DNA of 64,000 nucleotides from Sphingomonas sp. LY54 (GCF_035594035.1 NZ_CP141588.1:1633501-1697500); one strand, 5' to 3'; positions 28,367 to 37,353 are shown, counted from the stretch's first letter. The notes: generated by a model from the letters alone, not told the origin. Program-made: numbers and translations.

Positions 28367-29247
28367 GCCAGCCGCCAGCTGCGCTCCGGATCGCCCGGCC
28401 AGAGCGCCTTCAGATCCTGGATCCGATCGGGCTCGACGCCGCTCACCTCGGCATGGATATAGCGGCCGGTCTCCCGCAGTCGGACCCTCGCCCCCGGATA
28501 TTGGCGGGCGAGCTTCTCCTCCAGCAGCTCGGCTTCCGGATCCGGCCCGGTGCTGCCGAGCTCGCGCGGGGCGCCGTCGACCAACTCGGCCGTGGCGATC
28601 CGCAGCGCCGTAACGCCGTCCTGGAGGATGCTGAAGGAGATGATGCCGGCCGCCAGCGCGTCGGCCCACCAATAGCCAAGGCCGAGGCCGAGGATCCCGC
28701 CGACGCCGGCGAGGCCGGTCATCCAGTCGGCTTTCTGCATCAGCGCGTCGGTGTGGAGCACTTCGTCCTGGAGACGGCGCGCGAGCGGCAATTTCATACG
28801 GCCGAGAATGACCGGCGGCACGACCGAATAAAGCAGCGCCCCGATCATCAGCCAGCCCATCCAGATATCCTCGCCGAACAATCGCACCGGCGGGATCGTG
28901 ACATGTTCCTGGCGGACCAGGGTCATCGCCGATTCGAACAGCAGGACCGTGCCCATGATGGTGAGCGCGACCGCCGAGATCAGGAAGGCGAGGCTGTGGA
29001 CCCGCTGGTAGCCGAACGGAAAGGGATCGGTCGGCTCCTTCTTCTCGAAATGGACGGCTATCAGGAACACGATCGCAGGGATGAGGCTCAACACATCCTC
29101 GATCCAGGCGGTCTGCATCGCCTGGCTCGATCCCATCACAAGGCCCATCACAAGGATGATCGACAGCATCCAGCCGATCGTCCAATATTCGAGCCGGATA
29201 GCGCGTTTCAGATCGTCGGCTATCTCTGGCGGGAAGGGACGCGTCAT
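28285..29247 (-). CDS. Cation diffusion facilitator-type transporter
   Basis: A 320-residue membrane protein of the cation diffusion facilitator family, with six predicted helices. Family-like segments are VHFEKKEPTDPFPFGYQRVHSLAF (cytoplasmic loop after helix 2) and VLHTDALMQKADWMTG (before helix 5). A C-terminal cytoplasmic domain contains GRYIHAEVSGVEP. The usual HxxxD pairs are not in their textbook form, so metal choice (Zn, Fe, Mn, Co) is uncertain. The 3' end overlaps the MAPEG gene on the opposite strand, and the start overlaps a lipoprotein gene by four bases. Confidence 0.8.
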   Translation of the reverse strand: MTRPFPPEIADDLKRAIRLEYWTIGWMLSIILVMGLVMGSSQAMQTAWIEDVLSLIPAIVFLIAVHFEKKEPTDPFPFGYQRVHSLAFLISAVALTIMGTVLLFESAMTLVRQEHVTIPPVRLFGEDIWMGWLMIGALLYSVVPPVILGRMKLPLARRLQDEVLHTDALMQKADWMTGLAGVGGILGLGLGYWWADALAAGIISFSILQDGVTALRIATAELVDGAPRELGSTGPDPEAELLEEKLARQYPGARVRLRETGRYIHAEVSGVEPDRIQDLKALWPGDPERSWRLAQLSFVPPDEDVATPAYVTGAGRPRSR

Positions 29248-29690
29248 GGCATCGCCGCCACGGCGCGGACCTCGCGGTCGACGAGGCCGATCCACGCATT
29301 CTCGCCGTTGCGCAGCGCGACCACGAGGTGGACGTGGCCGTCCTGGCTGACCTGCTCGCCGAGCGGGGTAAGCAAGGTGACCGCCTTGGCCCACGGGCTG
29401 GCCGGCGCGAGCTCGCCGATCACCATGTCGAGCTTCCCCTCCTCCAGCTTCGCGAGCAGCGGTTCGGATGCTCCCTTTTCGAACTGCGGCTCTGCCTCAG
29501 CCTGCTGGCCGACGCGTTCCACCAGCAGCCGGCTGCGATCGGCGCCAACGGGCGGCTGCTCCGAAGCGATTAAGCCGACCTTGAAGACCCCTTCGACCCG
29601 AACGCGGTCGAGCGTTCCTTCGGGATCTTTGGGAATCTCGCTGCAGCCCAGGGCGAACATGGTCGCGAGGATCAGGATGGGTGATTTCAT
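29244..29690 (-). CDS. Small lipoprotein resembling half of a solute-binding protein
   Basis: A 148-residue predicted lipoprotein with signal sequence and lipobox-like ALGCS. The body contains RVEGVFKVGLIASEQPPVG, EPQFEKGASEPLLAKLEEGKLDMVIGEL and a late strand HVHLVVALRNGENAWIGLVDREV, which resembles one lobe of family 3 solute-binding proteins. It is too short for a complete two-lobe binder. Its stop overlaps the transporter start (ATGA), so the pair is very likely co-translated; a metal-delivery or sensing role for the transporter is inference. Confidence 0.7.
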   Translation of the reverse strand: MKSPILILATMFALGCSEIPKDPEGTLDRVRVEGVFKVGLIASEQPPVGADRSRLLVERVGQQAEAEPQFEKGASEPLLAKLEEGKLDMVIGELAPASPWAKAVTLLTPLGEQVSQDGHVHLVVALRNGENAWIGLVDREVRAVAAMP

Positions 29691-29729
29691 TTCGGAGGCA
29701 CAACGCCCCCGCAGCGACGCCGTTCCGTT

Positions 29730-30392
29730 TCAGGCGCGGGCCAGCACCTGGTCGGCGACGAACGGATTGCTGCGCCGCTCGTGGGCAAAGCTGCTCATCG
29801 GGCCGTGGCCGGGGATGAAGGCGGTGTCGTCACCCATCGGCCAGAGCTTGGCGACGATCGCGTCGAGCAGATCCTGATGGTTGCCGAGCGGGAAATCGGT
29901 GCGGCCGATCGAGCCCTGGAAGAGGACGTCGCCGACGATGGCGAGCTTCGACTCGGGATGATGGAAGACGACGTGTCCGGGCGTGTGGCCGGGGCAGTGG
30001 TAGACCGCGAAGCTGAGCTCGCCGACCGTCACGCTCTCGCCTTCCTCCAGCCAGCGGTCGGGCGTGAACGGCACGCCCGGTATGCCGTAACGGGCGCCGT
30101 CCTCGTCGAGCCGGTCGAGCCAGAATGCGTCGGCGCGGTGCGGCCCCTCGATCTTCACGCCGAGGTCGTCGGCGAGCGGCTTGGCCATTCCGGCGTGGTC
30201 GATATGGCCGTGAGTCAGCAAAATCTTCTCGATCGTCACGCTTTGGGCCTGCGCCGCGGCCTTCAGCCGGTCGATGTCGCCGCCGGGATCGACGAAGGCG
30301 CCGCGCATCGTCTTGGTGCACCAGAGCAAGGTGCAATTCTGCTGGAGCGGCGTCACCGGGATGATCGCGGCCTTCATCGGGGGCGTGGTCAT
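29730..30392 (-). CDS. MBL fold metallo-hydrolase (glyoxalase II-like)
   Basis: A 220-residue metallo-beta-lactamase-fold enzyme. The dinuclear zinc motif THGHIDHAG is followed by HCPGHTPGHVVF, GDVLFQGSIGRTDFP and FIPGHGPMS, which supply all histidine and aspartate ligands. This is the subgroup related to hydroxyacylglutathione hydrolases and E. coli YcbL, which cleave thioesters such as S-lactoylglutathione. Start MTTPPMKAAI at 30392 or MKAAII at 30377 are both possible; neither has a clear Shine-Dalgarno. Confidence 0.92.
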   Translation of the reverse strand: MTTPPMKAAIIPVTPLQQNCTLLWCTKTMRGAFVDPGGDIDRLKAAAQAQSVTIEKILLTHGHIDHAGMAKPLADDLGVKIEGPHRADAFWLDRLDEDGARYGIPGVPFTPDRWLEEGESVTVGELSFAVYHCPGHTPGHVVFHHPESKLAIVGDVLFQGSIGRTDFPLGNHQDLLDAIVAKLWPMGDDTAFIPGHGPMSSFAHERRSNPFVADQVLARA

Positions 30393-30493
30393 GGCCGGGA
30401 CATGGCGGGCGCCGCCGCCGGATGCAAGCGATGCCATCGGACTGGGCGGCCTGGTCCGGTGCCAGCAGCCGCCTTTGCCGTCCGTCACCCGGG

Positions 30494-30622
30494 TCAGGCG
30501 ATAAGGGCGGCGCTCCGCACCGTATCGACGACCGGGCGGTCGCCGTTGCCGACCGTGGCCGGGATGATCAGGGTGCACATGGCGAGGGCCAGGAATGCGG
30601 CTGCGAATTTGCTGCGGTCCAT
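30494..30622 (-). CDS. Very small exported or membrane peptide (42 aa)
   Basis: A 42-residue ORF preceded by a strong AAGGAAGA ribosome-binding site at the right distance. MDRSKFAAAFLALAMCTLI forms a signal peptide or membrane helix, leaving a polar tail GDRPVVDTVRSAALIA. It is too short for homology reasoning. The ribosome-binding site and the downstream location after a strong terminator make expression likely, but function is unknown. Confidence 0.5.
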   Translation of the reverse strand: MDRSKFAAAFLALAMCTLIIPATVGNGDRPVVDTVRSAALIA

Positions 30623-30844
30623 TTCGATCTTCCTTTCCGCGTTGGTGCCGACGGCAGGCTCGAAAGTCCGGCAGATCGGATGGGATCGTGGATCGAAGCC
30701 GTCGCCCGTCTGCCGAATCACGGTCTAGGCGCGATGCCCGGAGGCTGCGCCTTCTGCTCGACCGGGACCATGGCTGGAGCGATCAGTGCGCGCGCGGCGC
30801 GACCAATACGACACTGGCGGAGATGACGGCGACCGCAGCGGCAC

Positions 30845-30881
30845 AAAAAAAAGGGGCGGCGATCCTTTCGGATGCCGCCCC
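30845..30881 (-). terminator. Strong Rho-independent terminator after the first UrcA gene
   Basis: On the minus strand a GC-rich stem (GGGGCGGC with GCCGCCCC, extended by ATCC/GGAT with one bulge) and loop GAAA is followed by eight T. It lies 22 bases after the UrcA-family stop. Confidence 0.9.
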
Positions 30882-30903
30882 GATGGCCCGCCAAAGGGGG
30901 TGG

Positions 30904-31281
30904 TCAGCGGGCGCTAACGGAGATCTGCGAAAGCGCGGCGAGCTGGGTGTTGCCGAATTTGGCGACCGCCATCTCGATCTGGTCCTGCGCGCTGGCCACC
31001 GCGTCGTCACGGCAGTCATTCTCGGCGAAGGTGATGTTCAGGGGCTTGGTGCCAGTGTTGACGCTGCAGAGCTGGGCGGCGGCGCGGCGCACACGGGCGT
31101 GGAGGCGATCGACGCCGTCCGCGTTGGCGAGGTTGAGGTCGCGATAGCTGACCACGGCGGTCGGGCGATCGACGATGCCTTCGACGATGGTGGGCCGTTC
31201 GGCGGCCTGCAGCATGGCGGGAACGCCCAGCGTCGCGATGGCGGCGGCGAGGGCGGCTGCTCCGATCTTGTACTGGTTCAT
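30904..31281 (-). CDS. UrcA family protein
   Basis: A 125-residue exported protein of the UrcA family, which is abundant in Sphingomonads and Caulobacterales and has no known function. A signal peptide ends near MLQAAE. The mature part has the typical SYRDLNLANADGVDRLHARVRRAA segment followed by two cysteines (QLCSVN and NDCRDDA) suited to a disulfide. It is monocistronic, with its own terminator. A second family member is at 51352. Confidence 0.88.
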   Translation of the reverse strand: MNQYKIGAAALAAAIATLGVPAMLQAAERPTIVEGIVDRPTAVVSYRDLNLANADGVDRLHARVRRAAAQLCSVNTGTKPLNITFAENDCRDDAVASAQDQIEMAVAKFGNTQLAALSQISVSAR

Positions 31282-31482
31282 CTCGAAACTCCTTCCTGAA
31301 ATGTCGCTCGCGGCGAGCGGTCCTTGGTGCGGGCCGGGGGGTGTCCGATCCGTCTCCTTCCAGCTAGCGCAGGCTTGGGAGAAGCGCCGCTCCGCTTCGA
31401 TCGGGGCGCACGCGCTTTCGGCAAAAGGCGCTTCGGTCCGACCAAGCGCATGCCCGCTTCGACCAGCGGCACGCGCCTCGTT

Positions 31483-31944
31483 TCAGGTGGCGGGAATCGC
31501 CTGTTCGACCCACTTTACGAGCGCCGAGACGGGCATGGCGCCGGCCGTGCGCGCGATTTCCCGGCCATGGCGGACGAGCACGAGGCTCGGGATGCTGCGG
31601 ATCGCGAAGCGCGCGGCGATTGCCGGTTCGGCCTCGGTGTCGAGCTTGCCGAGGCGGACGCGCGGCTCGAGCGACTTCGCGGCGCTTTCGAACTGCGGCG
31701 CCATCTGGCGGCAGGGACCGCACCAATCGGCCCAGAAGTCGATCAGCAGAGGCAGGTCGCTCTTCGTCGCATGCTTGTCGAAATTGGCGGCGGTGAGGGT
31801 GACGGGGCGATACTGGAACAGCGGCTTGTGGCATGTGCCGCAGCGCGGCATGTCGCCGAGCTTGATCCGTGGCACGCGGTTGAGCGCGCCGTCGACGGGG
31901 CAGGCGACGATGATGCTGTCGGTGCGGGTCCCGGTGTCGGTCAT
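31483..31944 (-). CDS. trxC: Thioredoxin 2
   Basis: A 153-residue cytoplasmic thioredoxin with an N-terminal zinc-binding extension. The redox site is FWADWCGPCRQMAPQ around residue 75. The zinc extension normally has two CxxC pairs; here the second (CGTCHKPLF) is intact but the first reads ACPVDGALNR, so only one cysteine remains and Asp may replace the other. The thioredoxin core, including IRSIPSLVLVRHG with its cis-proline, is otherwise standard. It lies 48 bases upstream of the serine dehydratase stop. Confidence 0.92.
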   Translation of the reverse strand: MTDTGTRTDSIIVACPVDGALNRVPRIKLGDMPRCGTCHKPLFQYRPVTLTAANFDKHATKSDLPLLIDFWADWCGPCRQMAPQFESAAKSLEPRVRLGKLDTEAEPAIAARFAIRSIPSLVLVRHGREIARTAGAMPVSALVKWVEQAIPAT

Positions 31945-31992
31945 GGCCGCCTCCTCGGCGTTACAACCGGCGGGCGGCCCTCCGGTTTCCGG

Positions 31993-33372
31993 TCAGCACT
32001 CGACGACATTCACGGCGAGGCCCCCAAGCGAAGTCTCCTTGTACCGCTCGTTCATGTCGAGGCCGGTCTTGCGCATCGTCTCGATCACCTGGTCGAGGCT
32101 GACCCGGTGCGTGCCGTCGCCGACCAGTGCAAGCCGCGAAGCCTCCAGCGCCTTGATCGCGCCCACCGCATTGCGTTCGATGCACGGCACCTGAACCAGC
32201 CCGCCGACCGGATCGCAGGTGAGGCCGAGATTATGCTCCATGCCGATCTCCGCGGCATTCTCGATCTGCTCGGGCGTCCCGCCCATTACGGCGGTCAGGC
32301 CCGCGGCCGCCATCGAACAGGCGACTCCGACTTCACCCTGGCAGCCGACTTCGGCGCCCGAGATCGAGGCATTCTCCTTGAACAGCGAGCCGATCGCGGC
32401 GGCCGTCAGGAGAAATATCTGGACGCCCTCGTCCGACGCGCGCGGCGTGAAGCGCTGATAGTAACGCAGCACCGCCGGAACGATGCCGGCGGCGCCGTTG
32501 GTCGGGGCGGTGACGACGCGGCCGCCCGCGGCATTTTCCTCGTTCACCGCCAGCGCCCAGAGGTTCACCCAGTCGATCACCGTCAGCGGATCGGAAAGCG
32601 CCCGCTCGGCGCGCTCGGTGAGCAATTTGTGCAAGGCCGGGGCGCGGCGCTTCACCTTGAGGCCGCCGGGCAGGATGCCTTCGGCGCCGATGCCGCGATC
32701 GATGCAGGCCGACATCGCCTGCGCGATTGCGTGCAGCCGGCCGCTGATCTCCGCGTCGGAATATTGGCCGCGCTCGTTGGCCAGCGCGATGTCGGCGATC
32801 GTCAGGCCCTCGCGTGCGGCGATGGCGAGCAGCTCATCGGCGCTGTGATAGTTGAAGGCGATGTCCCAGCCGCCCTCGGGCGGCGCGTTGCGCGCGATCG
32901 CCGCGTCGTCGACGATCGCTCCGCCGCCCACCGAATAATAGATCTTGCTCTCGATCGCCCCCCCGTCGGCGTCAAAGGCCGTGAAGCGCATGCCGTTCGA
33001 ATGGTGCGGCAGCCGCTCGCGCTGGAGAAACCGGAGGTCGCGCGGCTCGTCGAAGGCGATGTCGCGGCGGCCGCCCAGCGTCATCCGCCCAGTGGCGCGG
33101 ACCGCCTCCACGATCACGTCGGCGTCGTCGGGATTCATCGACGCCGGGCGCAGGCCGGAAAGGCCGAGCAGAATGGCGCGGTCGGTGGCGTGGCCCTTGC
33201 CGGTGAGCGCGAGCGACCCGTAGAGATCGGCCTCGACCCGTTCGACGCCGTCCAGCAGCGCCTTTCCCGACAGCATCTCGACAAAGTCGCAAGCCGCGCT
33301 CATCGGGCCCATAGTGTGCGAACTGGAAGGACCGACCCCGATCTTGAACAGCTCGAAGACACTGGAAACCAC
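31993..33372 (-). CDS. sdaA: L-serine ammonia-lyase (iron-sulfur, single chain)
   Basis: Deaminates L-serine to pyruvate using a 4Fe-4S cluster. The 459 residues begin [20 protein letters not shown], the substrate-domain signature. The cluster cysteines lie in [31 protein letters not shown] and the following [11 protein letters not shown]. The start is GTG 33372, chosen because AGGAG lies seven bases upstream and the family begins here; the frame stays open for 68 codons more. It is divergent from the pabB gene, whose start is 85 bases away. Confidence 0.96.
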   Translation of the reverse strand: MVSSVFELFKIGVGPSSSHTMGPMSAACDFVEMLSGKALLDGVERVEADLYGSLALTGKGHATDRAILLGLSGLRPASMNPDDADVIVEAVRATGRMTLGGRRDIAFDEPRDLRFLQRERLPHHSNGMRFTAFDADGGAIESKIYYSVGGGAIVDDAAIARNAPPEGGWDIAFNYHSADELLAIAAREGLTIADIALANERGQYSDAEISGRLHAIAQAMSACIDRGIGAEGILPGGLKVKRRAPALHKLLTERAERALSDPLTVIDWVNLWALAVNEENAAGGRVVTAPTNGAAGIVPAVLRYYQRFTPRASDEGVQIFLLTAAAIGSLFKENASISGAEVGCQGEVGVACSMAAAGLTAVMGGTPEQIENAAEIGMEHNLGLTCDPVGGLVQVPCIERNAVGAIKALEASRLALVGDGTHRVSLDQVIETMRKTGLDMNERYKETSLGGLAVNVVEC

Positions 33373-33457
33373 CGAAATTCTCCTGGCATCGGGCGCGCCC
33401 GGCGCGCATGCGCCCGAGATGGGCCGGGCATCCCTGCTTGGCAACCGCAATAGCACG

Positions 33458-35251
33458 ATGCCGTTCGTCCTGCTCGACGATGCGCGAAGCGGGGCTGACA
33501 GGGCCCGGCTGCTCGCCAACCCCGTCGAGATCGTCGCGACCCGCGACCCGGCCGACATCCCGGACTGCCTCGGCAAGGTCCGCGCGGCGCAGGCGCGCGG
33601 CCTCCATGCCGCCGGCTTCCTCGCTTACGAGGCGGGCCACGCGCTGGAGGGGCGCCTGACCCCACTCTGTTCCGCGCCGCCCGCCGATCAGCCCCCCTTG
33701 CTATGGTTCGGCCTGTTCGAACGCTCCGAGGCGATCGACTCCCCCGACACGTTGCTACCCGATCCGGCCGGCGCCTGGTCGGGCCCGGCCCGGCCCCGGA
33801 TCGAGCGCGCGGGCTATGAGGCCGCGGTCGCCCGCGTGAAGGCGCATATCGAGGCGGGCAATGTCTACCAGGCCAATCTCACCTTCGCCGCCGAGGTCCG
33901 CACGGCCGGCCACCCGCTCGCGCTCTATGCCGCGCTTCGCGATCAGGCCCGCGCCGGCCATGGCGGAATCGTCTTCACCGGCGAGCATTGGCTGCTCTCC
34001 TTCTCGCCGGAGCTTTTCTTCGCGCTCGAAGGCGGCCGCCTGACGACCCGCCCGATGAAGGGCACCGCCACCCGTCGCCCGGACCCCGCCGAAGACAAAG
34101 CCGCGGCCGCGGCCTTGCGCGAGGACCCCAAGCAGCGCGCTGAGAATCTGATGATCGTCGACCTCCTCCGCAACGATCTCTCGCGCGTGTCGAAAGCCGG
34201 CAGCGTCAAGGTCCCGGCCCTGTTCGAGGTCGAGACCTACCCGACCGTGCACCAGATGACCTCGACGGTGGTCGCCGAGCTCGAGGAAGGGCGCGACGCC
34301 GTCGACGTGCTCGAGACGATCTTCCCGTGCGGCTCGATCACCGGCGCGCCCAAGATCCGCGCGATGGAGCTCATCGCCAACATCGAGGCCGGCCCCCGCC
34401 ACGCCTACACCGGCTCGATCGGCCATATCGCGCCCGGCGGAGAAGCGACTTTCAATGTCGCGATCCGCACCTTAACCATCAAGGCGGGCGAGGATCGGGC
34501 GATCATCGGCCTTGGTTCGGGGATTGTTGCGGACAGCCGCGCCGGCGACGAATGGCGCGAATGTCTGGCGAAGGGAAAGTTTGTGGCGACGCGCAGGAGC
34601 TTCGACCTGATCGAGACGATGCGGTTCGACCCGCGCGACGGCATCATGGACCTCGAGCGGCACCTGCTCCGCCTCAAGCACAGCGCCCAGGCCTTCGACT
34701 TCCGCTTCGACCGGCACGATGTCCGCAACGAAATCCAGGCGGCCACCTTCCGCCACCGCGATCCGAAGAAGGTGCGGCTCCTGCTCTCCCGTGCCGGAAC
34801 GGTGGCGATCGAGAGCGCGCCGGCGCCCCAGCCGATCCACCGGGCGGTGACGGTCGCGCTGGCGCAGCGCCCGGTCGCGGCCGACGATTTCCGCCTCCGC
34901 CACAAGACCAGCGACCGCACCTTCTACGACGAGGCCCGGCGCGCGAGCGATGCGTTCGAGGTCGTCTTCGTCGACGACGACGGCTTCCTCACCGAGGGCA
35001 GCTTCACCAATATCTTCGTCCAGCGCGGCGGCACGCTCGTCACCCCGCCGCTGGCGCGCGGCCTCCTCCCCGGCATCCTCCGCCAGCGCCTGATCGAGCA
35101 GGGGGACGCCGAGGAAGGCGACCTCGCCCCGGCCGATCTCGCCGGCGGCTTCCTGATCGGCAACGCGGTCCGCGGCCTCCTCCGCGCCCGGCTCGCGCAA
35201 GCCCCCGTTCAGGACGCGCGTGGCAAGGAGGCGGCGGAGACGGAGCAATGA
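33458..35251 (+). CDS. pabB: Aminodeoxychorismate synthase component I fused to aminodeoxychorismate lyase-like domain
   Basis: A 597-residue bifunctional folate-pathway enzyme. The N-terminal two thirds are a chorismate-binding PabB domain with RPMKGTATR, RAENLMIVDLLRNDLSRV, VHQMTSTV and FPCGSITGAPKIRAMELI. The C-terminal third, from MRFDPRDGIMDLERHLLR, is a class IV aminotransferase fold like PabC, with DRTFYDEARR and EGSFTNIFVQ. Together they would make 4-aminobenzoate from chorismate when paired with a glutamine amidotransferase (PabA), which is not in the window. Its stop overlaps msrB. Confidence 0.93.
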   Translation: MPFVLLDDARSGADRARLLANPVEIVATRDPADIPDCLGKVRAAQARGLHAAGFLAYEAGHALEGRLTPLCSAPPADQPPLLWFGLFERSEAIDSPDTLLPDPAGAWSGPARPRIERAGYEAAVARVKAHIEAGNVYQANLTFAAEVRTAGHPLALYAALRDQARAGHGGIVFTGEHWLLSFSPELFFALEGGRLTTRPMKGTATRRPDPAEDKAAAAALREDPKQRAENLMIVDLLRNDLSRVSKAGSVKVPALFEVETYPTVHQMTSTVVAELEEGRDAVDVLETIFPCGSITGAPKIRAMELIANIEAGPRHAYTGSIGHIAPGGEATFNVAIRTLTIKAGEDRAIIGLGSGIVADSRAGDEWRECLAKGKFVATRRSFDLIETMRFDPRDGIMDLERHLLRLKHSAQAFDFRFDRHDVRNEIQAATFRHRDPKKVRLLLSRAGTVAIESAPAPQPIHRAVTVALAQRPVAADDFRLRHKTSDRTFYDEARRASDAFEVVFVDDDGFLTEGSFTNIFVQRGGTLVTPPLARGLLPGILRQRLIEQGDAEEGDLAPADLAGGFLIGNAVRGLLRARLAQAPVQDARGKEAAETEQ

Positions 35252-35739
35252 AGATCGATCGGCGTGCCCTTTTCGGCCTCGGCGGCGTCGGCCTGCTCGG
35301 CGGCGGCGCATTGCTGTTCGGCGAGCGGACCTCCTACGCCCGCGAGGGCAAGTTCGAGATCGACCTCAGCGACGCCGAGTGGAAGAAGCGCCTCACCCCG
35401 CAGCAATATGCGGTGCTGCGCGGCGAGAAGACCGAGCGCGCTCGCTCCAGCCCGCTCGACAAGGAGAAGCGGCGCGGGCTCTACGTCTGCGCCGGCTGCG
35501 GCCTGCCTTTGTTCAGCTCGGCCGCCAAGTTCGACAGCGGCACCGGCTGGCCGAGTTTCTGGAAGCCATTGCCCAATGCGGTCGGCCTGCGCGCCGACAA
35601 CAGCTTTTTCATGAAGCGCACCGAAGTCCATTGCCGCCGCTGCGGCGGCCATATCGGCCATGTCTTCGACGATGGGCCGCGCCCGACCGGCAAGCGCTAT
35701 TGCATGAACGGCGTGGCGATGCGCTTCGCCCCCGCCTGA
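35248..35739 (+). CDS. msrB: Peptide-methionine (R)-S-oxide reductase, Tat-exported form
   Basis: Reduces methionine R-sulfoxide in proteins. The 163-residue protein has a twin-arginine type leader MKIDRRALFGLGG with a hydrophobic stretch, so it probably acts in the periplasm. The domain shows the zinc cysteines CAGC and CRRC, the substrate loop FDSGTGWPSFW, and the catalytic RYCMNGVAMRF. No second resolving cysteine is obvious. It overlaps the pabB stop by four bases, though their functions are unrelated. Confidence 0.94.
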   Translation: MKIDRRALFGLGGVGLLGGGALLFGERTSYAREGKFEIDLSDAEWKKRLTPQQYAVLRGEKTERARSSPLDKEKRRGLYVCAGCGLPLFSSAAKFDSGTGWPSFWKPLPNAVGLRADNSFFMKRTEVHCRRCGGHIGHVFDDGPRPTGKRYCMNGVAMRFAPA

Positions 35740-35742
35740 CGC

Positions 35743-36405
35743 TCAGGCCGCGATCGGGAAGCGGAGCAGCCGGTCTGCCACCGGCACCAAAGCTTCGGCG
35801 GACCCGCCGACGGCGCGGATGATCTCGGGATGGCAGGCATCGAGCCCGCCGGTGAGCGACCCGAAGGCGGGGAGGATCAGCTTGCGGTCGGTGGCGACGA
35901 AGCAGCGGCGCGAAATGTGCCGCCCGCGCTGCGTGATCCGCAACTTGGGGTGGAAGTGGCCGGACAGTTCGGGCCGAGTCTCCGCCGGATCGGCTTGGTG
36001 CCGCAGCAGCAGCCCGTCGACCTCGGCCTCCTCGACGATCTCGCCGCCGCAATGGTCGGCGAAGCCGGGATCGTGGTTGCCGGTGATCCAGGTCCAGCGC
36101 GTCGCCGCGGTGAGCGCGAGCAGCCGCTCGCGCGCCGGGGCGGGCAGCCGGTCGCAGCCGTGGCGGTCGTGGAAGCTGTCGCCCAGGCACCAGATTTCGC
36201 CGGCGCCGGTCGCTTCGACGATCGCGCTCAGCTCGGTCAGCGTCGCGATCGAATCATAAGGAGGGAGCATCTGCCCCAGCCGCGCGAACCAGCTCGCTTT
36301 TTCCAGATGGAGGTCCGCCACCAGTAGCGCGCGCCGCGCCGGCCAGAAGAGCGCGCCCTGCGGCAGCGCCATCAGATCGTGTCCGGAGAACGAAAAGCGA
36401 ACCAT
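35743..36405 (-). CDS. Metallophosphoesterase, ligase-associated DNA damage response type (PdeM-like)
   Basis: A 220-residue calcineurin-fold phosphoesterase. Metal motifs are ALLVADLHLEKASWFAR, CLGDSFHDRHG, TWITGNHDPGF and LSGHFHPKL. The sequence matches the PdeM group that is usually encoded beside an ATP-dependent DNA ligase and a DEAD helicase; neither is adjacent here, so the cluster is split. Its stop lies 3 bases from that of msrB in a tight convergent arrangement. Confidence 0.9.
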   Translation of the reverse strand: MVRFSFSGHDLMALPQGALFWPARRALLVADLHLEKASWFARLGQMLPPYDSIATLTELSAIVEATGAGEIWCLGDSFHDRHGCDRLPAPARERLLALTAATRWTWITGNHDPGFADHCGGEIVEEAEVDGLLLRHQADPAETRPELSGHFHPKLRITQRGRHISRRCFVATDRKLILPAFGSLTGGLDACHPEIIRAVGGSAEALVPVADRLLRFPIAA

Positions 36406-36450
36406 TGCCCCGCTATAGTCGCGCGGCGGCGCGGTTCAAGCGCGCTCGGT

Positions 36451-36612
36451 TCAGGCCTGGAGTTTTTCGACCGCCTGCGAGATCTGGCTGCTCTCTTCGG
36501 TGGAGACGCTGCGCGGCTCGTTGGGCGCAGTGGCATAGAAAATGACCGCGCCGGCGACGAAACCCTGGACGACCAGTGCGAACGGGTTCTGGAGCTTCTG
36601 CTTCATCTTCAT
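36451..36612 (-). CDS. Small single-span membrane protein (53 aa)
   Basis: A 53-residue ORF with a helix FALVVQGFVAGAVIFYATA followed by a polar Ser/Glu-rich tail. ATG 36612 or 36606 may start it; GAAGGCA precedes the first. It is not recognised. It lies between pdeM and mgtC on the same strand. Confidence 0.55.
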   Translation of the reverse strand: MKMKQKLQNPFALVVQGFVAGAVIFYATAPNEPRSVSTEESSQISQAVEKLQA

Positions 36613-36805
36613 AGTCTTTGCCTTCGTCCCACCGTGGTGCTGCACGCCTCACAAGACGGTTGCAGACCCTTCCGGCGGCGGGTCCTTACGCTGCCGGAAA
36701 TAAATTTGCATCAACAAATTCGGGTCTGCCGAAGCTCACCTAAACCGGGGCTGAATCGGCGACGACCGCCGCGCGACCAAGCCGCTCAACTTAGCGACGA
36801 AAATG

Positions 36806-37279
36806 TCAGCTCTCGCCGTGATGCTTGCCGGGCAGGAAACGCTCGACGGCGCGGACGGCGGTGAGCAGCACCAAGGCAAAGCCGAAGCCGACCGCCACCA
36901 CCCGGTAATGGCCGAGCCCGCAGGCCATGCCGACCGCGGCGGCAATCCAGATGTTGGCGGCAGTGGTCATGTTCACGACCGCGCCGCGCCGGACGAAGAT
37001 CAGGCCGGCGGCGATGAAGCCGATCGCCTGGCTGAGGCCCTGGATCGAGCGCAGCGGATCGGGCGCGAAATTCTCGGTGCGGAGCTGCTGGTAGACGATC
37101 AGCGACGAGATCATGATCATCGCCGAGCTGAGCGCCACCAAAGCGTGGGTGCGGATGCCGGCATCATGGCCGCGCACTTCGCGGTCGAAGCCGAGCGCGA
37201 GCCCCAGGAAGGACGCGAGACCGAGGCGCAGCAGCAGTTCGCTCCAGGTGAATGGCGTCATCGGGTCGCTGTCAAACAT
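36806..37279 (-). CDS. MgtC/SapB family protein
   Basis: A 157-residue inner-membrane protein with four helices. The family block LRLGLASFLGLALGFDREVRG, then IRTHALVALSSAMIMI and IAAGLIFVRRG, is clear, with conserved Asp and Arg residues. The protein is the short MgtC form without a C-terminal cytoplasmic domain. MgtC relatives affect magnesium limitation survival and ATP synthase; the role here is not established. No upstream partner gene is present. Confidence 0.9.
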   Translation of the reverse strand: MFDSDPMTPFTWSELLLRLGLASFLGLALGFDREVRGHDAGIRTHALVALSSAMIMISSLIVYQQLRTENFAPDPLRSIQGLSQAIGFIAAGLIFVRRGAVVNMTTAANIWIAAAVGMACGLGHYRVVAVGFGFALVLLTAVRAVERFLPGKHHGES

Positions 37280-37325
37280 CGGCCCGGTCTACAATGCGCC
37301 GAGTCCCGGCGTCCAGCCATGGAGC

Positions 37326-37353
37326 CCCGGCGCCGGGCGGTGCCGGCGCCGGG
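37326..37353 (-). terminator. Hairpin after hsp20
   Basis: CCCGGCGCCGG pairs perfectly with its complement across a 6-base loop, 9 bases after the hsp20 stop on the minus strand. There is no T-run, so termination would be weak or Rho-dependent. Confidence 0.45.

Noticed and set aside
37326..37353. A second regulatory RNA hairpin near hsp20
   Set aside because: It lies after the stop codon and lacks the ROSE elements; treated as a weak terminator only.
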